Below, one piece after another: positions 9,135-18,568 of a stretch of 64,000 nt of DNA. Each line of letters opens with the position of its first letter. Within the stretch, counting starts at the first letter, position 1. The notes under the pieces are model-generated. The model was not told where the DNA came from, did no database searches, and was given only the letters and a program-made list of their open reading frames with translations. The stretch is from Monoglobus pectinilyticus (GTDB lineage Bacteria; Bacillota; Clostridia; Monoglobales; Monoglobaceae), in contig NZ_CP020991.1 of NCBI RefSeq assembly GCF_002874775.1, positions 1,617,225-1,681,224 of the forward strand. Reading direction: 5' to 3'. A program made the translations under genes and the position numbers.

Positions 9135-10400
9135 ATGACATTTGAGTTATTGTCAGTGGGAACGGAATTGCTGCTGGGGTCAATAGTAAACACTAACGCC
9201 CAATATCTTAGCAGAAGACTGAGTGAATTGGGTTTTAATGTATACTATACTACGGTGGTTGGAGACAATCCGGACAGGCTGAAATCGGCGCTTGAGATAG
9301 CTGCCGGAAGAGCAGACGCTGTGATTACTACCGGAGGTCTTGGCCCTACAGTTGACGACCTCACGAAAGAAACCATAGCAGAATACTGCGGTTTGAAATG
9401 TGTTATGGATGAAGAAAGCAAGGAGCGGATAATAAATCGTTTTCATAAAGGCAATTCATATATGCCTGAAAATAATTTCAAGCAGGCGGAGATGCCTGAG
9501 GGATGTATTATTTTAAAAAATGAGAACGGCACAGCTCCAGGTGCGATAGTTGAGGGAGAAGACTGCATTTTTATAATGCTGCCGGGACCGCCCAGCGAGA
9601 TGAAACCCATGTTTGACAATAGCGTTATACCATATCTTGAGAAATATTCTGACGGTGTGATACGTTCTAAATCTTTGCTGGTATTTGGGTATGGCGAATC
9701 TGCGGTTGATGAGATGCTCGGGGATTTGATGAACAATTCTAAAAATCCAACTGTTGCGCCGTACGCCAAAACAGGGCAGGTGGAACTGCGTATTACCGCA
9801 AAGGCTGATACTGTTCAAGAAGCAAAAGAAATGTTAAAGCCAATGGAGGAGAAAATTATATCTATACTCGGAGACAAGGTTTACGGCAGAGGTATAGATA
9901 ATTCTATGGAGAATGTTGTGGTTCAGCTGCTGCGTGATAAGAAGCTTAAAGTTACGTGTGCGGAGAGCTGCACTGGTGGTATGGTTGCGGAAAAGATAAC
10001 AAGTGTTCCGGGAGCTTCTGAATGTTTTGACTGCGGTTATGTAACATATTCAAATGAGCAGAAGACAGAGCTTTTGGGAGTGAGCGCCGAAACACTTAAA
10101 AGCGTGGGCGCTGTATCAGAGGAAACGGCTTTGGAAATGTCAAAAGGCGCGCTAGAAAAATCAGGAGCGGATATTGCTGTTTCAATAACCGGAATAGCAG
10201 GGCCGGAAGGCGGCACCGATGAGAAACCAGTGGGGCTGGTTTATATTTCTGTGTGTACTGAAGATTTTCATAAGGCGTATAAATTTAATCTCACAGGTGA
10301 AAGAGGGATGGTGCGCGAGCGTGCCGCTCTATATGCGCTGGATTTGATTCGGCGCTGCGCCTTGGGGATAATAGATAAAGAGGCTGAATATATTTGGTGA
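9135..10400 (+). CDS. cinA: CinA family protein (competence/damage-inducible; NMN deamidase type)
   Basis: Two-domain CinA. Residues 1-170 form a MoCF-like domain (ELLSVGTELLLG, TTGGLGPTVDDLTKE, LPGPPSEMKPM). The C-terminal domain carries TCAESCTGGMVAEKIT and SITGIAGPEGGT, the signature of the nicotinamide-mononucleotide amidohydrolase. Such proteins deamidate NMN in the pyridine nucleotide cycle and in some species are induced with competence genes. The length of 421 aa is full. GAAAGAGGAG precedes the ATG. It is 45 bases after thiI and could share that transcript. A terminator follows. Confidence 0.93.
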   Translation: MTFELLSVGTELLLGSIVNTNAQYLSRRLSELGFNVYYTTVVGDNPDRLKSALEIAAGRADAVITTGGLGPTVDDLTKETIAEYCGLKCVMDEESKERIINRFHKGNSYMPENNFKQAEMPEGCIILKNENGTAPGAIVEGEDCIFIMLPGPPSEMKPMFDNSVIPYLEKYSDGVIRSKSLLVFGYGESAVDEMLGDLMNNSKNPTVAPYAKTGQVELRITAKADTVQEAKEMLKPMEEKIISILGDKVYGRGIDNSMENVVVQLLRDKKLKVTCAESCTGGMVAEKITSVPGASECFDCGYVTYSNEQKTELLGVSAETLKSVGAVSEETALEMSKGALEKSGADIAVSITGIAGPEGGTDEKPVGLVYISVCTEDFHKAYKFNLTGERGMVRERAALYALDLIRRCALGIIDKEAEYIW

Positions 10401-10406
10401 TAAATT

Positions 10407-10442
10407 AATAGGAGATGGGTTTTCCATCTCCTATTAATTTTA
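10407..10442 (+). terminator. Terminator after cinA
   Basis: A 12-bp stem (10407-10418 with 10424-10435, core GGAGATGG/CCATCTCC) and a 5-base loop, followed by a T-rich tail. Confidence 0.85.
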
Positions 10443-10496
10443 ATAAAGTGTTTTATTTTTTATTTAATGCGCTTTAGAATATTTGTTTATCTGTAT

Positions 10497-10806
10497 TCCG
10501 TGGCTGCGCGCCTTACGAGGCGTACTTCGTACGCACATCACAACTAAGTCTGATTATTATATGACAACTAAGTTAATTATTGGCATTTATAGTTTATATC
10601 ACACTATATGGTTTATATAACATACACTTTTATTTAAAAGTGTAGCCACAATTGACATTGAAGGTTAATCAAAACAAGTTACTTTGAATCACACCCGCCC
10701 TACGGACAGGGGCACAGACATTGTAGGTTTATCAAAACAGTTCACTTTGTATTACACACACTTTAAAAAAGTGTGGTAACAGCCCTTCCGATGCTTGCAA
10801 AACCAA
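10497..10806. repeat. Composite intergenic repeat with variable palindromes
   Basis: This gene-free block carries parts of the repeat family seen at 40 kb. The left end (10503-10517) is GGCTGCGCGCCTTACG, the reverse complement of a block at about 40026-40041, followed by the palindrome GCGTACTTCGTACGC. The right end (10783-10803) ends CCTTCCGATGCTTGCAAAAC, which is the reverse complement of the left terminus at 39990. Between them are two direct copies of a unit of about 42 bp, starting at 10655 and 10718 and 63 bp apart (ACATTGAAGGTTAATCAAAA versus ACATTGTAGGTTTATCAAAA), separated by different palindromes. The phrase GGGGCACAG next to a palindrome also occurs at 40470. Confidence 0.65.
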
Positions 10807-10940
10807 ATTTTTTACATTCTTTTAAGAATTTTTATTGCATAAAATCTTTTTCCTGTCTAGTTTTTTATTGACTTTGCTTTGTTGACAATAATATGTTTTA
10901 AATATAGTGAAAATAGAAATATGTGATGATAGTGTCAGCG

Positions 10941-10992
10941 GCTAAATGAACATCGGCAGGCCGGACACAGTCCGCCGCGTTAGGTGAATTTT
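10941..10992. repeat. Single copy of the CATCGG-palindrome repeat
   Basis: GAACATCGGCAGGC, the palindrome CGGACACAGTCCG and then CCGCGTTAGGTGA match the terminus of the 40 kb elements (reverse complement of 40123-40157) except for the stem letters, which differ but still pair. It lies downstream of the minus-strand protease operon. Confidence 0.65.
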
Positions 10993-11084
10993 ATCTCCGC
11001 CTTCTTATGAAAGCGGAATATAAAGGTGAATTTGTCTGTACAAAAATTTGTGTTAATAAATAATGTTGTTTGTTAGAGTGTATC

Positions 11085-14000
11085 TTATTTTGAGTTTATC
11101 ATTCGGTCTATAACGGTCACCGCTTCATCTCTTGTTATATAGTCGTTAGGTCTAAATGTTCCGTCTTCGTATCCGTTCATGTATCCGCAGTTTGTCATTT
11201 TTGACACCGGTGTGTAAAACCAGTCGTTAAAGTCCAAATCATTATAATTTACTTCAGACTTATCTGTTACTTCATATATAAATTTTGAAAAAACAGCGGC
11301 AAACTCGGCTCGGGTTATATTGTTGTCAGGAAGAAATGTCTTATCATCATAACCTTTCATAATTTGTTTTTCGTAAACTGAAATTACTGAATCATAAAAC
11401 CAGTCGTCTGTTTTAATATCTTTAAATTTATTTTGATTTACAGGCTTGCGTTCATCGACAAGCAGACGTGAAATAATTTCAGCCGTTTCGGCTCTTGTTA
11501 AATATCTATCCTGCGGAAGCGTATTATCAGTGTCACCTTTAATGTATTTGCCGGGGTTCTCCTTTAATCTTGGCGTAATTTCAAGAGTGTTTGCATTTGC
11601 ATAATAAGCAAATTTAAACTCGGCGTTATCCGCCGCTTTTTTGCTTAAAACAGCAAAGATTCTTTTTTGGGCTGTAAGCTCGTCTATCAGTCCGGCAAAT
11701 TGTTTCAAGTCTTCCACAGTTGTTGAAATCATTTCATCCCGGACTTTTTTAATGTCGCCGTTTGTTTTGCCGGTCAGCGCCATAGTCGCTCCATATTCAG
11801 AATTATTATAGTATTCATCATATTCTTTTACTACAGGAACGATTATCGCGTCAAGCTCTTTTTGCGTCATGTCCAGAGATTTTAGATAATCGTCCATTCC
11901 ATCCCATATCTTTATTGCCAAATCAATATCCGTAAGACTGGCTACTGAACATACCATACCGGAGTCATCAAAGGAAACGCCGGCTCCGTATGCGCCGTAT
12001 TTACCCCGCATTGTTGGGAGAATGTATTTTGTTGTGAGAACTTTTGCGAGAACGTTCATTTTACCGGTGTAAAGATTTTTGCTGAAATAACCTGCCTGCA
12101 TAAAATGGTTTGAATCTTCAATATTAGTTATCGCGGCCGCGGAATAGCAGCCAACCGGCAGATTTATATGAGAGTTTTCAGCTTGTTTTGAATCTTTAAA
12201 ATATTCACAGACAGCAGTCTTAAAATCATTGTATCCATTTCCGCCGGCATATTCAACTGTTGGAGCGGTGTTTAATATTATATTTTGTACCATGTCTTTA
12301 AGCCTTGTCAATATTTGCGGAGCATTATGTAAATTGGTATTTTTCAAAAAGTGATAATAAGGCACTGAACCTTGTCCGATACTGCCGCGGGTTGATGAAT
12401 ATAGTCTTTTTTCTGCGGATTGTGAGGAGTGCATTAACTCGTATGAAAGATAAAAAGGGTCGCGGTATCCATTTTTTAAAATCTCATCGGGAGCTGTTTT
12501 GAGATACTCTTCAAAATCGTTTTGATTCCAAATAGAGTCGTTATTCAAAAATTCTATCACTTTTTCAAGCAGCTCAGTAATTTCATTGTCTGGCGAAGAC
12601 ATGGAAATTATTAGCTGTGGGTCAAATTTATTTTCATCATTATAACTTTCCATCGATAGTATATCAAAATATACATTTGAAATATTTAACTTTTGAGCTT
12701 GCCTTGTCAAAAGTGAGTTTAGCAGCTGGATGTAATTTAAATCTGAATCTTGAATAGGGAATAACAGACTGGCTGTTGAGGAATCGGTTGATAGTTTTTC
12801 AGTATAATAAAACGGAATATTTTCAACGTTTTCATATTTGGGTTCATAGTATTCAGGAGCATTTTTAACTTCATCAAGCGTAAGAGAAGGGATGCCGGCG
12901 ATAACCTCAGGCGAGTCGGGTTCATCCACCCAATTATTGAAGTTTTCCGTATCATTTTTTATCTTTTCTATCTCCTCAGAACTTAGTGACAGCGTATCGT
13001 CGTATTCGGGCGATTTGTTTCCATTTCCGGATATAACTATCTTGCTGTACGGATTTTGAATGAAATATTTATCTAAAATTACTCTAAAGAACTCAGGATT
13101 CTCTTTTAAATATTTTTCTGTCTCTGATATGCCTGTATAATAGAACGGGTCATTTTTATATATAATTCCGTCAAATAATGTGAGGTCCGGCGCATAAATA
13201 TAGGGGTCTTTTCGGTTTGATATGTATTCGCCAACTGCGCTGTTCAGTTCGCTGCAGTCAAATCCCTTTTCAGAAAATTGTTTTAATATTGCATTATAAG
13301 TGTTGATTATATTATCTTTTTCGTTTATAGGTATTTCAGTAACCAGCAGAGCTGAATTTGATATACCGCCGCTGTTGCCGCCGGTAACAAAAGTCTTATT
13401 GTTTACTTCATTCATTTTTTGCAGTATCAGGTTGAAAATTATTTCTCTTGCATACAATTCCTCATTGCCTTCAGACATCATAGCGCCGGAAGACATAAAT
13501 CCAATATCAACTGTTTGAGTATCAGCGGTGATATTATATTCGCTTATCTGATTTTCAGGCAGTTGTTTTGCGTCATTAAAGGCTATATCAGGCTTTTGAT
13601 TTGAAAATCCATTAAAAAAACTGTCTAAGAGTTTCAGAGTAGTTTTTATATCCTGCTTGCCGGAAATATAAGTCATACTGTTTGACGGAATATAATAGTT
13701 GTGATAAACCCGCATTAAGTCGTCATAACTTAAAGTTTTTATACCCTCAGCTGTACCGCCGCTGTTGAATGACGGGGGTGTGTTTCCATAAATTTCAGTA
13801 TATAATTTATCGGATAAAAAGTTTATTGAGTTTTCGGTGCTTTCTAAGTTCTTTATTTTAAGCTCATTGTATACAACCCCATTATATTGTACTTTTCCGT
13901 CAATGTATTCAAGCCTTATTCCCTGCTGTTTAAAAATATTTTCATCTTTTAATAACATAGGATGAAAAATTCCGTTCATATAAACATCAATAAGATTATA

Positions 14001-14414
14001 ATATTCCGTTTTGTTTGCAGTCTTTATAGAATAATAAGTGCAGTCGTCAACTGTGAAAGCGTTTATTATTTCTGCGAGAGAGTTGCTGTTTAGATAATTC
14101 ATTATATTCTTGGTCGGATATTTTTCACTGCCGCAGAGCAAACTGTGTTCCAAAACATGATTTGCACCCTTATTATCAATCGGCGGCGTCTTAAAGCCAA
14201 TAGAAAATTCCAGTTTTTCGGAGTCGTTTTCAAGAAACACGACTTCGGCGCCTGTTTCTGTATGCTTATAGTAATAGGCTTTTCCGTTTAAGTCGGAAAT
14301 ATCTTTTGTGTCCAGCAGTTCAAATCCTGTTTCATCATCTAATGCGTAGGCAGGACTTAATCCTATAAATATTGAAAAACATAGCAGTATTATAAAAGTT
14401 TTTGTCAGTTTCAT
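11085..14414 (-). CDS. SLH-anchored M16C metalloprotease (presequence-protease-like)
   Basis: Zinc peptidase of the insulinase superfamily, PreP/M16C branch, with a signal peptide (residues 1-25, ending AYA) and C-terminal surface-layer-homology modules. The inverted zinc motif HVLEH is at residues 86-90 within GANHVLEHSLLCGS, and the distal glutamate region is GVVYNELK. The M16C segment with NSGGTAEGIKTLSYDDL, followed by YYIPSN, matches PreP. A second non-catalytic half follows to about residue 960. From about 970 to the end, two complete SLH modules and a partial one (DWFYDSVISVYEKQIMKGYD, ITRAEF, GYEDGTFRPNDYITRDE) should bind a secondary cell-wall polymer. Most PreP-type enzymes are cytosolic or organellar, so a secreted, wall-bound form is unusual. 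AGGAGTG precedes the ATG. It is the last gene of the sigma/anti-sigma operon. Confidence 0.9.
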   Translation of the reverse strand: MKLTKTFIILLCFSIFIGLSPAYALDDETGFELLDTKDISDLNGKAYYYKHTETGAEVVFLENDSEKLEFSIGFKTPPIDNKGANHVLEHSLLCGSEKYPTKNIMNYLNSNSLAEIINAFTVDDCTYYSIKTANKTEYYNLIDVYMNGIFHPMLLKDENIFKQQGIRLEYIDGKVQYNGVVYNELKIKNLESTENSINFLSDKLYTEIYGNTPPSFNSGGTAEGIKTLSYDDLMRVYHNYYIPSNSMTYISGKQDIKTTLKLLDSFFNGFSNQKPDIAFNDAKQLPENQISEYNITADTQTVDIGFMSSGAMMSEGNEELYAREIIFNLILQKMNEVNNKTFVTGGNSGGISNSALLVTEIPINEKDNIINTYNAILKQFSEKGFDCSELNSAVGEYISNRKDPYIYAPDLTLFDGIIYKNDPFYYTGISETEKYLKENPEFFRVILDKYFIQNPYSKIVISGNGNKSPEYDDTLSLSSEEIEKIKNDTENFNNWVDEPDSPEVIAGIPSLTLDEVKNAPEYYEPKYENVENIPFYYTEKLSTDSSTASLLFPIQDSDLNYIQLLNSLLTRQAQKLNISNVYFDILSMESYNDENKFDPQLIISMSSPDNEITELLEKVIEFLNNDSIWNQNDFEEYLKTAPDEILKNGYRDPFYLSYELMHSSQSAEKRLYSSTRGSIGQGSVPYYHFLKNTNLHNAPQILTRLKDMVQNIILNTAPTVEYAGGNGYNDFKTAVCEYFKDSKQAENSHINLPVGCYSAAAITNIEDSNHFMQAGYFSKNLYTGKMNVLAKVLTTKYILPTMRGKYGAYGAGVSFDDSGMVCSVASLTDIDLAIKIWDGMDDYLKSLDMTQKELDAIIVPVVKEYDEYYNNSEYGATMALTGKTNGDIKKVRDEMISTTVEDLKQFAGLIDELTAQKRIFAVLSKKAADNAEFKFAYYANANTLEITPRLKENPGKYIKGDTDNTLPQDRYLTRAETAEIISRLLVDERKPVNQNKFKDIKTDDWFYDSVISVYEKQIMKGYDDKTFLPDNNITRAEFAAVFSKFIYEVTDKSEVNYNDLDFNDWFYTPVSKMTNCGYMNGYEDGTFRPNDYITRDEAVTVIDRMINSK

Positions 14415-14421
14415 ATTATTT

Positions 14422-15153
14422 TCACTCCTGTGCGTCTATTATTTCTTTTGCCATATTTATGAGTTCGTCTTTAGTGAGTTCAGAATCAGCGGCGCAAATG
14501 CTGTAGTTTAAGCCATTATATTCAAATGATAGGATTTGTACGTCAGATATTTTTATTTCGGCGCTTCCATAGCTAAATATATATTTGCCTGATTTTTCAT
14601 CCTTTTTATCCTGCTCAGTTAATTGATAGTCTCCGGGAACCAATTTGTTTGTATATGCAAAATATTTTATATCGCTTCCTTTATATGTTTCTGCTGTGTC
14701 AGAATGGTTACTTTGATTTCCCGCAGTTGATTTGTCTATATCAAGAGAAATCATGTCTTCATTACGTTTGTAATGGCAATTTAGTGATTTATAGCTTTCA
14801 AAAATCCTTCCGTCTTCGCTGTAATCCTCGTTCTCAACAATATAACCGCTGTCAAAGGTATATCCGTTTGAAAAGTTATTTAGAATTTTTGGAGAGATAC
14901 CAATATCATCTTGAAGCGTTTCTGCTGTTGGAACGCTGTTATATGTCGGTATATTTGAAGATTGAGCGCCTCTTGAGGTGATTAACACATTTGCCGCCCA
15001 TACAGAGAGACTTAAAAGCATAACCGCCGCCGCTGCAACAGCGGCTATTTTTGATATTTTTAAATGCTTTACTAATTTAACAGAATTTTCAGCCTCTGTT
15101 ATCAAATCATCATCTATTAATCCAATTGTTTTGTATAGCTCTTTTTTATTCAT
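14422..15153 (-). CDS. Membrane anti-sigma-factor-like protein (DUF4367-like)
   Basis: The 243-aa protein has a short cytoplasmic N-terminus (about 1-35), one transmembrane segment rich in alanine (about 36-58) and an extracytoplasmic domain. That domain ends in the pattern FEYNGLNYSICAADSELTKD, resembling DUF4367 domains of Firmicutes anti-sigma factors. Its start overlaps the stop of the ECF sigma gene by 4 bases (ATGA), the usual sign of translational coupling of a sigma factor with its regulator. It presumably holds the sigma factor at the membrane until an envelope signal arrives, and the protease gene starts 7 bases later. Function is inferred from topology and context rather than from catalytic motifs. 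Confidence 0.75.
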   Translation of the reverse strand: MNKKELYKTIGLIDDDLITEAENSVKLVKHLKISKIAAVAAAAVMLLSLSVWAANVLITSRGAQSSNIPTYNSVPTAETLQDDIGISPKILNNFSNGYTFDSGYIVENEDYSEDGRIFESYKSLNCHYKRNEDMISLDIDKSTAGNQSNHSDTAETYKGSDIKYFAYTNKLVPGDYQLTEQDKKDEKSGKYIFSYGSAEIKISDVQILSFEYNGLNYSICAADSELTKDELINMAKEIIDAQE

Positions 15154-15707
15154 AATCTAATTCCCTGCCTTTCCAGGTAAATTTTTAATTCGTTTCTAAG
15201 TCTCATTAAGATAGACTTTACTTTGCTTTCTGAGAATTTGTAATCTTTCGCTATTTTTGAAATTGAGTCTGAATACCAATACCGCTTTACAAATATAACT
15301 CGTTTGGTTAAACTTTTTGTTTTAAGAAAATGACTGATAAATTCTGCAACTTCACGAGCTTCATATTTTTCCTCCGGCGTTTCTCCGCCTGATAATATAT
15401 TTTCAAGTTCGGATAATTCAGTTTCAAATTCACGGTTGCGCATTGCCGCTGAATAATAGTCATATTTGTTGAGCGCTATATTTCTTGTTATACGCCCAAG
15501 AAAAGCGGGCAGGCAGCGTGGTATTTGAGGCGGAATCTGATTCCACGCCGCATAATATGTATCGTTTTCGCACTCCTCCGAGTCGGTGATATTTTTTAAA
15601 ATGTTGTATGCTATAGAATTTATCAGCCTCCCATACTTGGATGATGTTTCAGGGATGGCGGATTCATCCCTATTAAAATATAAATCTATTATTTTTTTGT
15701 CGTCCAT
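15150..15707 (-). CDS. ECF-type RNA polymerase sigma factor
   Basis: The 185-aa sigma-70 family factor has region 2 (LINSIAYNILKNITDSEECE, then DTYYAAWNQIP) and region 4 (KSLTKRVIFVKRYWYSDSIS followed by a helix-turn-helix with FSESKVKSILMRLRNEL). The ATG follows AAAAAGGAGC. It heads a three-gene operon with its membrane anti-sigma factor and an SLH-anchored protease, so the protease is probably a target of the same signal. A candidate self-recognised promoter lies upstream (15743-15774). Confidence 0.9.
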   Translation of the reverse strand: MDDKKIIDLYFNRDESAIPETSSKYGRLINSIAYNILKNITDSEECENDTYYAAWNQIPPQIPRCLPAFLGRITRNIALNKYDYYSAAMRNREFETELSELENILSGGETPEEKYEAREVAEFISHFLKTKSLTKRVIFVKRYWYSDSISKIAKDYKFSESKVKSILMRLRNELKIYLERQGIRL

Positions 15708-15742
15708 GGTAAGAGCTCCTTTTTATTTTTCTGCCTCAAATC

Positions 15743-15774
15743 TATAGTAAGAAAATGATAATGCTTGGTTGCAT
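15743..15774 (-). promoter_or_regulatory. Possible ECF-dependent promoter of the sigma operon
   Basis: On the minus strand ATGCAACC (15767-15774) lies 14 bases from TCTTAC (15747-15752). An AAC-type -35 is common at ECF promoters, and autoregulation is frequent. The spacing is a little short and no second copy of this motif was found in the window, so this is weak. Confidence 0.35.
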
Positions 15775-15990
15775 AATTTTGTAAATTAATTTGTTTCCGA
15801 ATCTATTTTATTTTTTGATTATGATGTGTCTTTATTTGAATATTGTATTTTATTATCGCCTAAAAGTCTATCAAAAAACAACTCAATTTTAAATTTTATT
15901 CTCCCTGGCACTTTTTGTCACTTAATATTTATTATAATGACTATAGGTCAATAATTTAAATAAATAATTAAAATCTGAAAGGAGAAAAAC

Positions 15991-16854
15991 ATGCCGAATT
16001 TAACTACGCCTATACCTCCAAAGCTTACAGGAGCTGCAGGAGATGATATTAAGGCAATAAAAAAATGGGGGACGGCGCTTATTGATGAGCTAAGCTATAT
16101 TTTCAATAATTTGGACGCCGGAAACGTGTCGGAAGCGGCAAGCGTAAAAGCTGAAAATATTGATACTTCAAACGCTAAAATACAAAATGCTCAGATTGGA
16201 AATCTAACTGCTGATAAACTCAGGACGGGTCAGCTCAACACTAATTTAGTTACGGTTGAGAGCGACTTCGGGAATCTCAGTATGAGCGGAAGTTCTATAA
16301 TAATAAGCGATAATAAAGAGGAGCGTTTTAAGGTTGAGTATGACCCGGATACAGGTCTGTTTAGTTTTGTAATTAATAACTCAGAAGGAAATCCGACTGT
16401 TTATATAAACAGTTTTGGCAACGCGGTATTCAGCGGACGTGTTGACAGCTCTGAGATATTTTCTTCAACTATAGTAGGGACAGACAGTGTTTCATATCTG
16501 CAAAAGAATGGCGGAGTTTTTGCGGAGATGGATACAAAGGGTATAAAAATACTTCAGGATAAAAATCAAAAACGGCTGCAAAAGCTGGGAATGTCTGTTG
16601 GTGATGACGGAACCGCTTACATAGTCTTAGGTTCCGGCGACGGTTCGGGAGAGGTTACTATAAACGGCGTTAAATACTCAAACGGCAGTTTTGTTATACA
16701 AAAAAACTCGACATATTCATCCTTTGGGACAGTGGGAGGCAGCACAGTTTTATCTTTTATGGATGACGGCGATTTATGGATTCGAGGCGATAGAGTATTG
16801 ATAAACGGAAGAGACGTATTGAAAGAGATTGATGAAATTAAAAAACAAATATAA
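15991..16854 (+). CDS. Phage tail-fibre-like / minor structural protein
   Basis: The 287-aa protein has the low-complexity beta-helical style of Clostridial phage tail proteins: ENIDTSNAKIQNAQIGNLTA, then DKLRTGQLNTN, followed by glycine- and serine-rich strands (SFGNAVFSGRVDSSEIFSS) and a C-terminal helix KEIDEIKKQI. Position-specific families cannot be named from the sequence alone. AAAGGAG precedes the ATG. It is followed by the portal gene after 19 bases. In intact phages a fibre gene is at the opposite end of the morphogenesis module from portal, so the order is abnormal. Role as a virion part is inferred. Confidence 0.6.
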   Translation: MPNLTTPIPPKLTGAAGDDIKAIKKWGTALIDELSYIFNNLDAGNVSEAASVKAENIDTSNAKIQNAQIGNLTADKLRTGQLNTNLVTVESDFGNLSMSGSSIIISDNKEERFKVEYDPDTGLFSFVINNSEGNPTVYINSFGNAVFSGRVDSSEIFSSTIVGTDSVSYLQKNGGVFAEMDTKGIKILQDKNQKRLQKLGMSVGDDGTAYIVLGSGDGSGEVTINGVKYSNGSFVIQKNSTYSSFGTVGGSTVLSFMDDGDLWIRGDRVLINGRDVLKEIDEIKKQI

Positions 16855-16873
16855 ATAAAAAGGAGTAAAATTT

Positions 16874-18568
16874 ATGAAAAATGATAGGTACAGCGGAAAA
16901 ATAAAATTAGAATTTTTTGGAAAGGTTCAGGAGTATTTTAAAATTTATAGGGACAATAAACAAGAACTGGATCACAGAATCATTGATAACAACAGGTGGT
17001 ATAAGAGCCGTTATAATTCCGACCCTGATGCGGTGATACCGGAGCCAACAACACCTTACTTATTCAATGTTATTGCAAATAAACATGCCGATGCTATGGA
17101 TAACTATCCTGAACCAAATATTTTGGAAAGAAGCGAGGAGGATACTCAGGTTGCTGAAAAGCTGACAAAAATTCTTCCTATGCAGCTGGATTTGTGTGAT
17201 TTTAAAAGAACTTACAGCAGGGCTTGGTGGTATAAGCTAAAAAACGGAGCTTCCTGTTATGGCATATTTTATAATCCCGATTCCGGCAAAAATGGCGATA
17301 TTGATATAAAGCGCATAGACCTTTTAAATATGTTTTGGGAGCCCGGAATAATAGATATTCAAGACAGCAAGTTTGTATTTCTGACAGCTCTTATAGACCG
17401 TGAAGAGCTGAAAGTTAAATATCCTCACATGGCGGATAGGTTTACCGGCGGAAACTCTATGGACATACTTACATATGACGATGTGTTAGGAGGACCCGAC
17501 CAAAATATTTTAAGGGACAAGTGTTTGGTTGTAGACTGCTATTATAAGAAGACGGACGGAGAAAAACAAACTGTGGAGTTATTAAAATTTTATGATGGAA
17601 ATATTTTGGAAGCATCTGAGGATATAGGGGAAGACGGTATTTATGACCATGGCATGTATCCTTTTGTGTTCGACGTTTTGTATCCCGACGAAGATAGTCC
17701 GGTAGGGTTTGGATTTGTTGATATAGTGAAGAACCCTCAGTTATATATTGATAAGCTGGACGGGCTTATCAGCCGAAATGCTTTGATATCCGGAAAAACC
17801 AGGTTTATGGTTAAAGATAACGGAGGGTTGAATGAGTATGAATTGTCTGATTTAAGCCGTGATATTATTCACGTTGCCGGTTCGGTAAGCGACGAAAATA
17901 TCAGGGAACTGCAGGCTAAGCCTATGCATAGCTTTATTATTCAGCACCGTCAGAATAAAATAGAGGAGCTGAAAGAAATTGCCGGAAACAGAGATTTTCA
18001 GCAGGGAGATACGCATGGCGGAGTTACGGCATATTCCGCAATAGTGGCGCTTCAGCAGGCCGGTGAAAAACTCGCCAGAGATATGCTGGTAACAGGATAT
18101 GACGCGTTTAGAGATATTATTTATTTTTGTATTGAGCTGATGAGACAGTTTTATGATGACCCGCGTTCTTACAGAATAAACCGCAGCAATGGAAAAGGCG
18201 AGTATGTAACATTTTCAAAGGATGATTTGGAAAATGGTTATCATAGGGCTGAGTTTGATATATCTGTGAGCGCTGAAAAGAATAACCCTTACAGCAGAAT
18301 AGCCCAAAATCAAACATTAACGGAGCTTTGGCAGATGGGGATATTTGACCCGAAGCAGGCGGACGCGTCAATACTAATGCTGGAAGCCATGCACTTGGAT
18401 GGAAAGGAAAAGATAATTGAAGGACTTAAAAATTTAAAGGCTGAGTATGAAGAAAACATAAATACGGAGCTTGAAGTTAATGGTGAAAAAATAAAATCAC
18501 CGCAGCACAAGCCGGCTGCGGTGGGTGTAAAAACTGCGAATATACAAAATGCAACACAAGTTTCGTAA
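16874..18568 (+). CDS. Phage portal protein
   Basis: The 564-aa protein resembles portal proteins of tailed phages, which form the dodecameric ring through which DNA enters the capsid. Supporting stretches are PTTPYLFNVIANKHADAMDN near residue 55, the pattern LKNGASCYGIFYNPDSG near 120, and the loop/stem region DGLISRNALISGKTRFMV with GGVTAYSAIVALQQAGEK. The latter is typical of the helical stem and crown of this class. AAGGAG lies ahead of the ATG. It stops one base before the convergent repressor gene ends (18568/18569). No protease, scaffold or major capsid gene follows. Confidence 0.75.
   Translation: MKNDRYSGKIKLEFFGKVQEYFKIYRDNKQELDHRIIDNNRWYKSRYNSDPDAVIPEPTTPYLFNVIANKHADAMDNYPEPNILERSEEDTQVAEKLTKILPMQLDLCDFKRTYSRAWWYKLKNGASCYGIFYNPDSGKNGDIDIKRIDLLNMFWEPGIIDIQDSKFVFLTALIDREELKVKYPHMADRFTGGNSMDILTYDDVLGGPDQNILRDKCLVVDCYYKKTDGEKQTVELLKFYDGNILEASEDIGEDGIYDHGMYPFVFDVLYPDEDSPVGFGFVDIVKNPQLYIDKLDGLISRNALISGKTRFMVKDNGGLNEYELSDLSRDIIHVAGSVSDENIRELQAKPMHSFIIQHRQNKIEELKEIAGNRDFQQGDTHGGVTAYSAIVALQQAGEKLARDMLVTGYDAFRDIIYFCIELMRQFYDDPRSYRINRSNGKGEYVTFSKDDLENGYHRAEFDISVSAEKNNPYSRIAQNQTLTELWQMGIFDPKQADASILMLEAMHLDGKEKIIEGLKNLKAEYEENINTELEVNGEKIKSPQHKPAAVGVKTANIQNATQVS

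Noticed and set aside
10655-10780. CRISPR-like repeat (two units of about 42 bp at 63-bp spacing)
   Set aside because: Only two diverged units, the spacers are palindromes rather than unique sequence, there are no cas genes, and the blocks match the dispersed intergenic element at 40 kb.
10861-10920. Promoter-like TTGACA at 10882 with downstream AT-rich sequence
   Set aside because: TTGACAATAATATGTTTTAA lacks a well-spaced -10 leading into any plus-strand gene; the next genes are on the minus strand.
15904-15918. TGGCAC followed by TTGTCA, resembling a sigma-54 promoter ahead of the phage fibre-like gene
   Set aside because: Sigma-54 sites need TGGCAC, five bases and then TTGC; here the spacing and the second element do not fit. 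No enhancer-binding activator gene is nearby.
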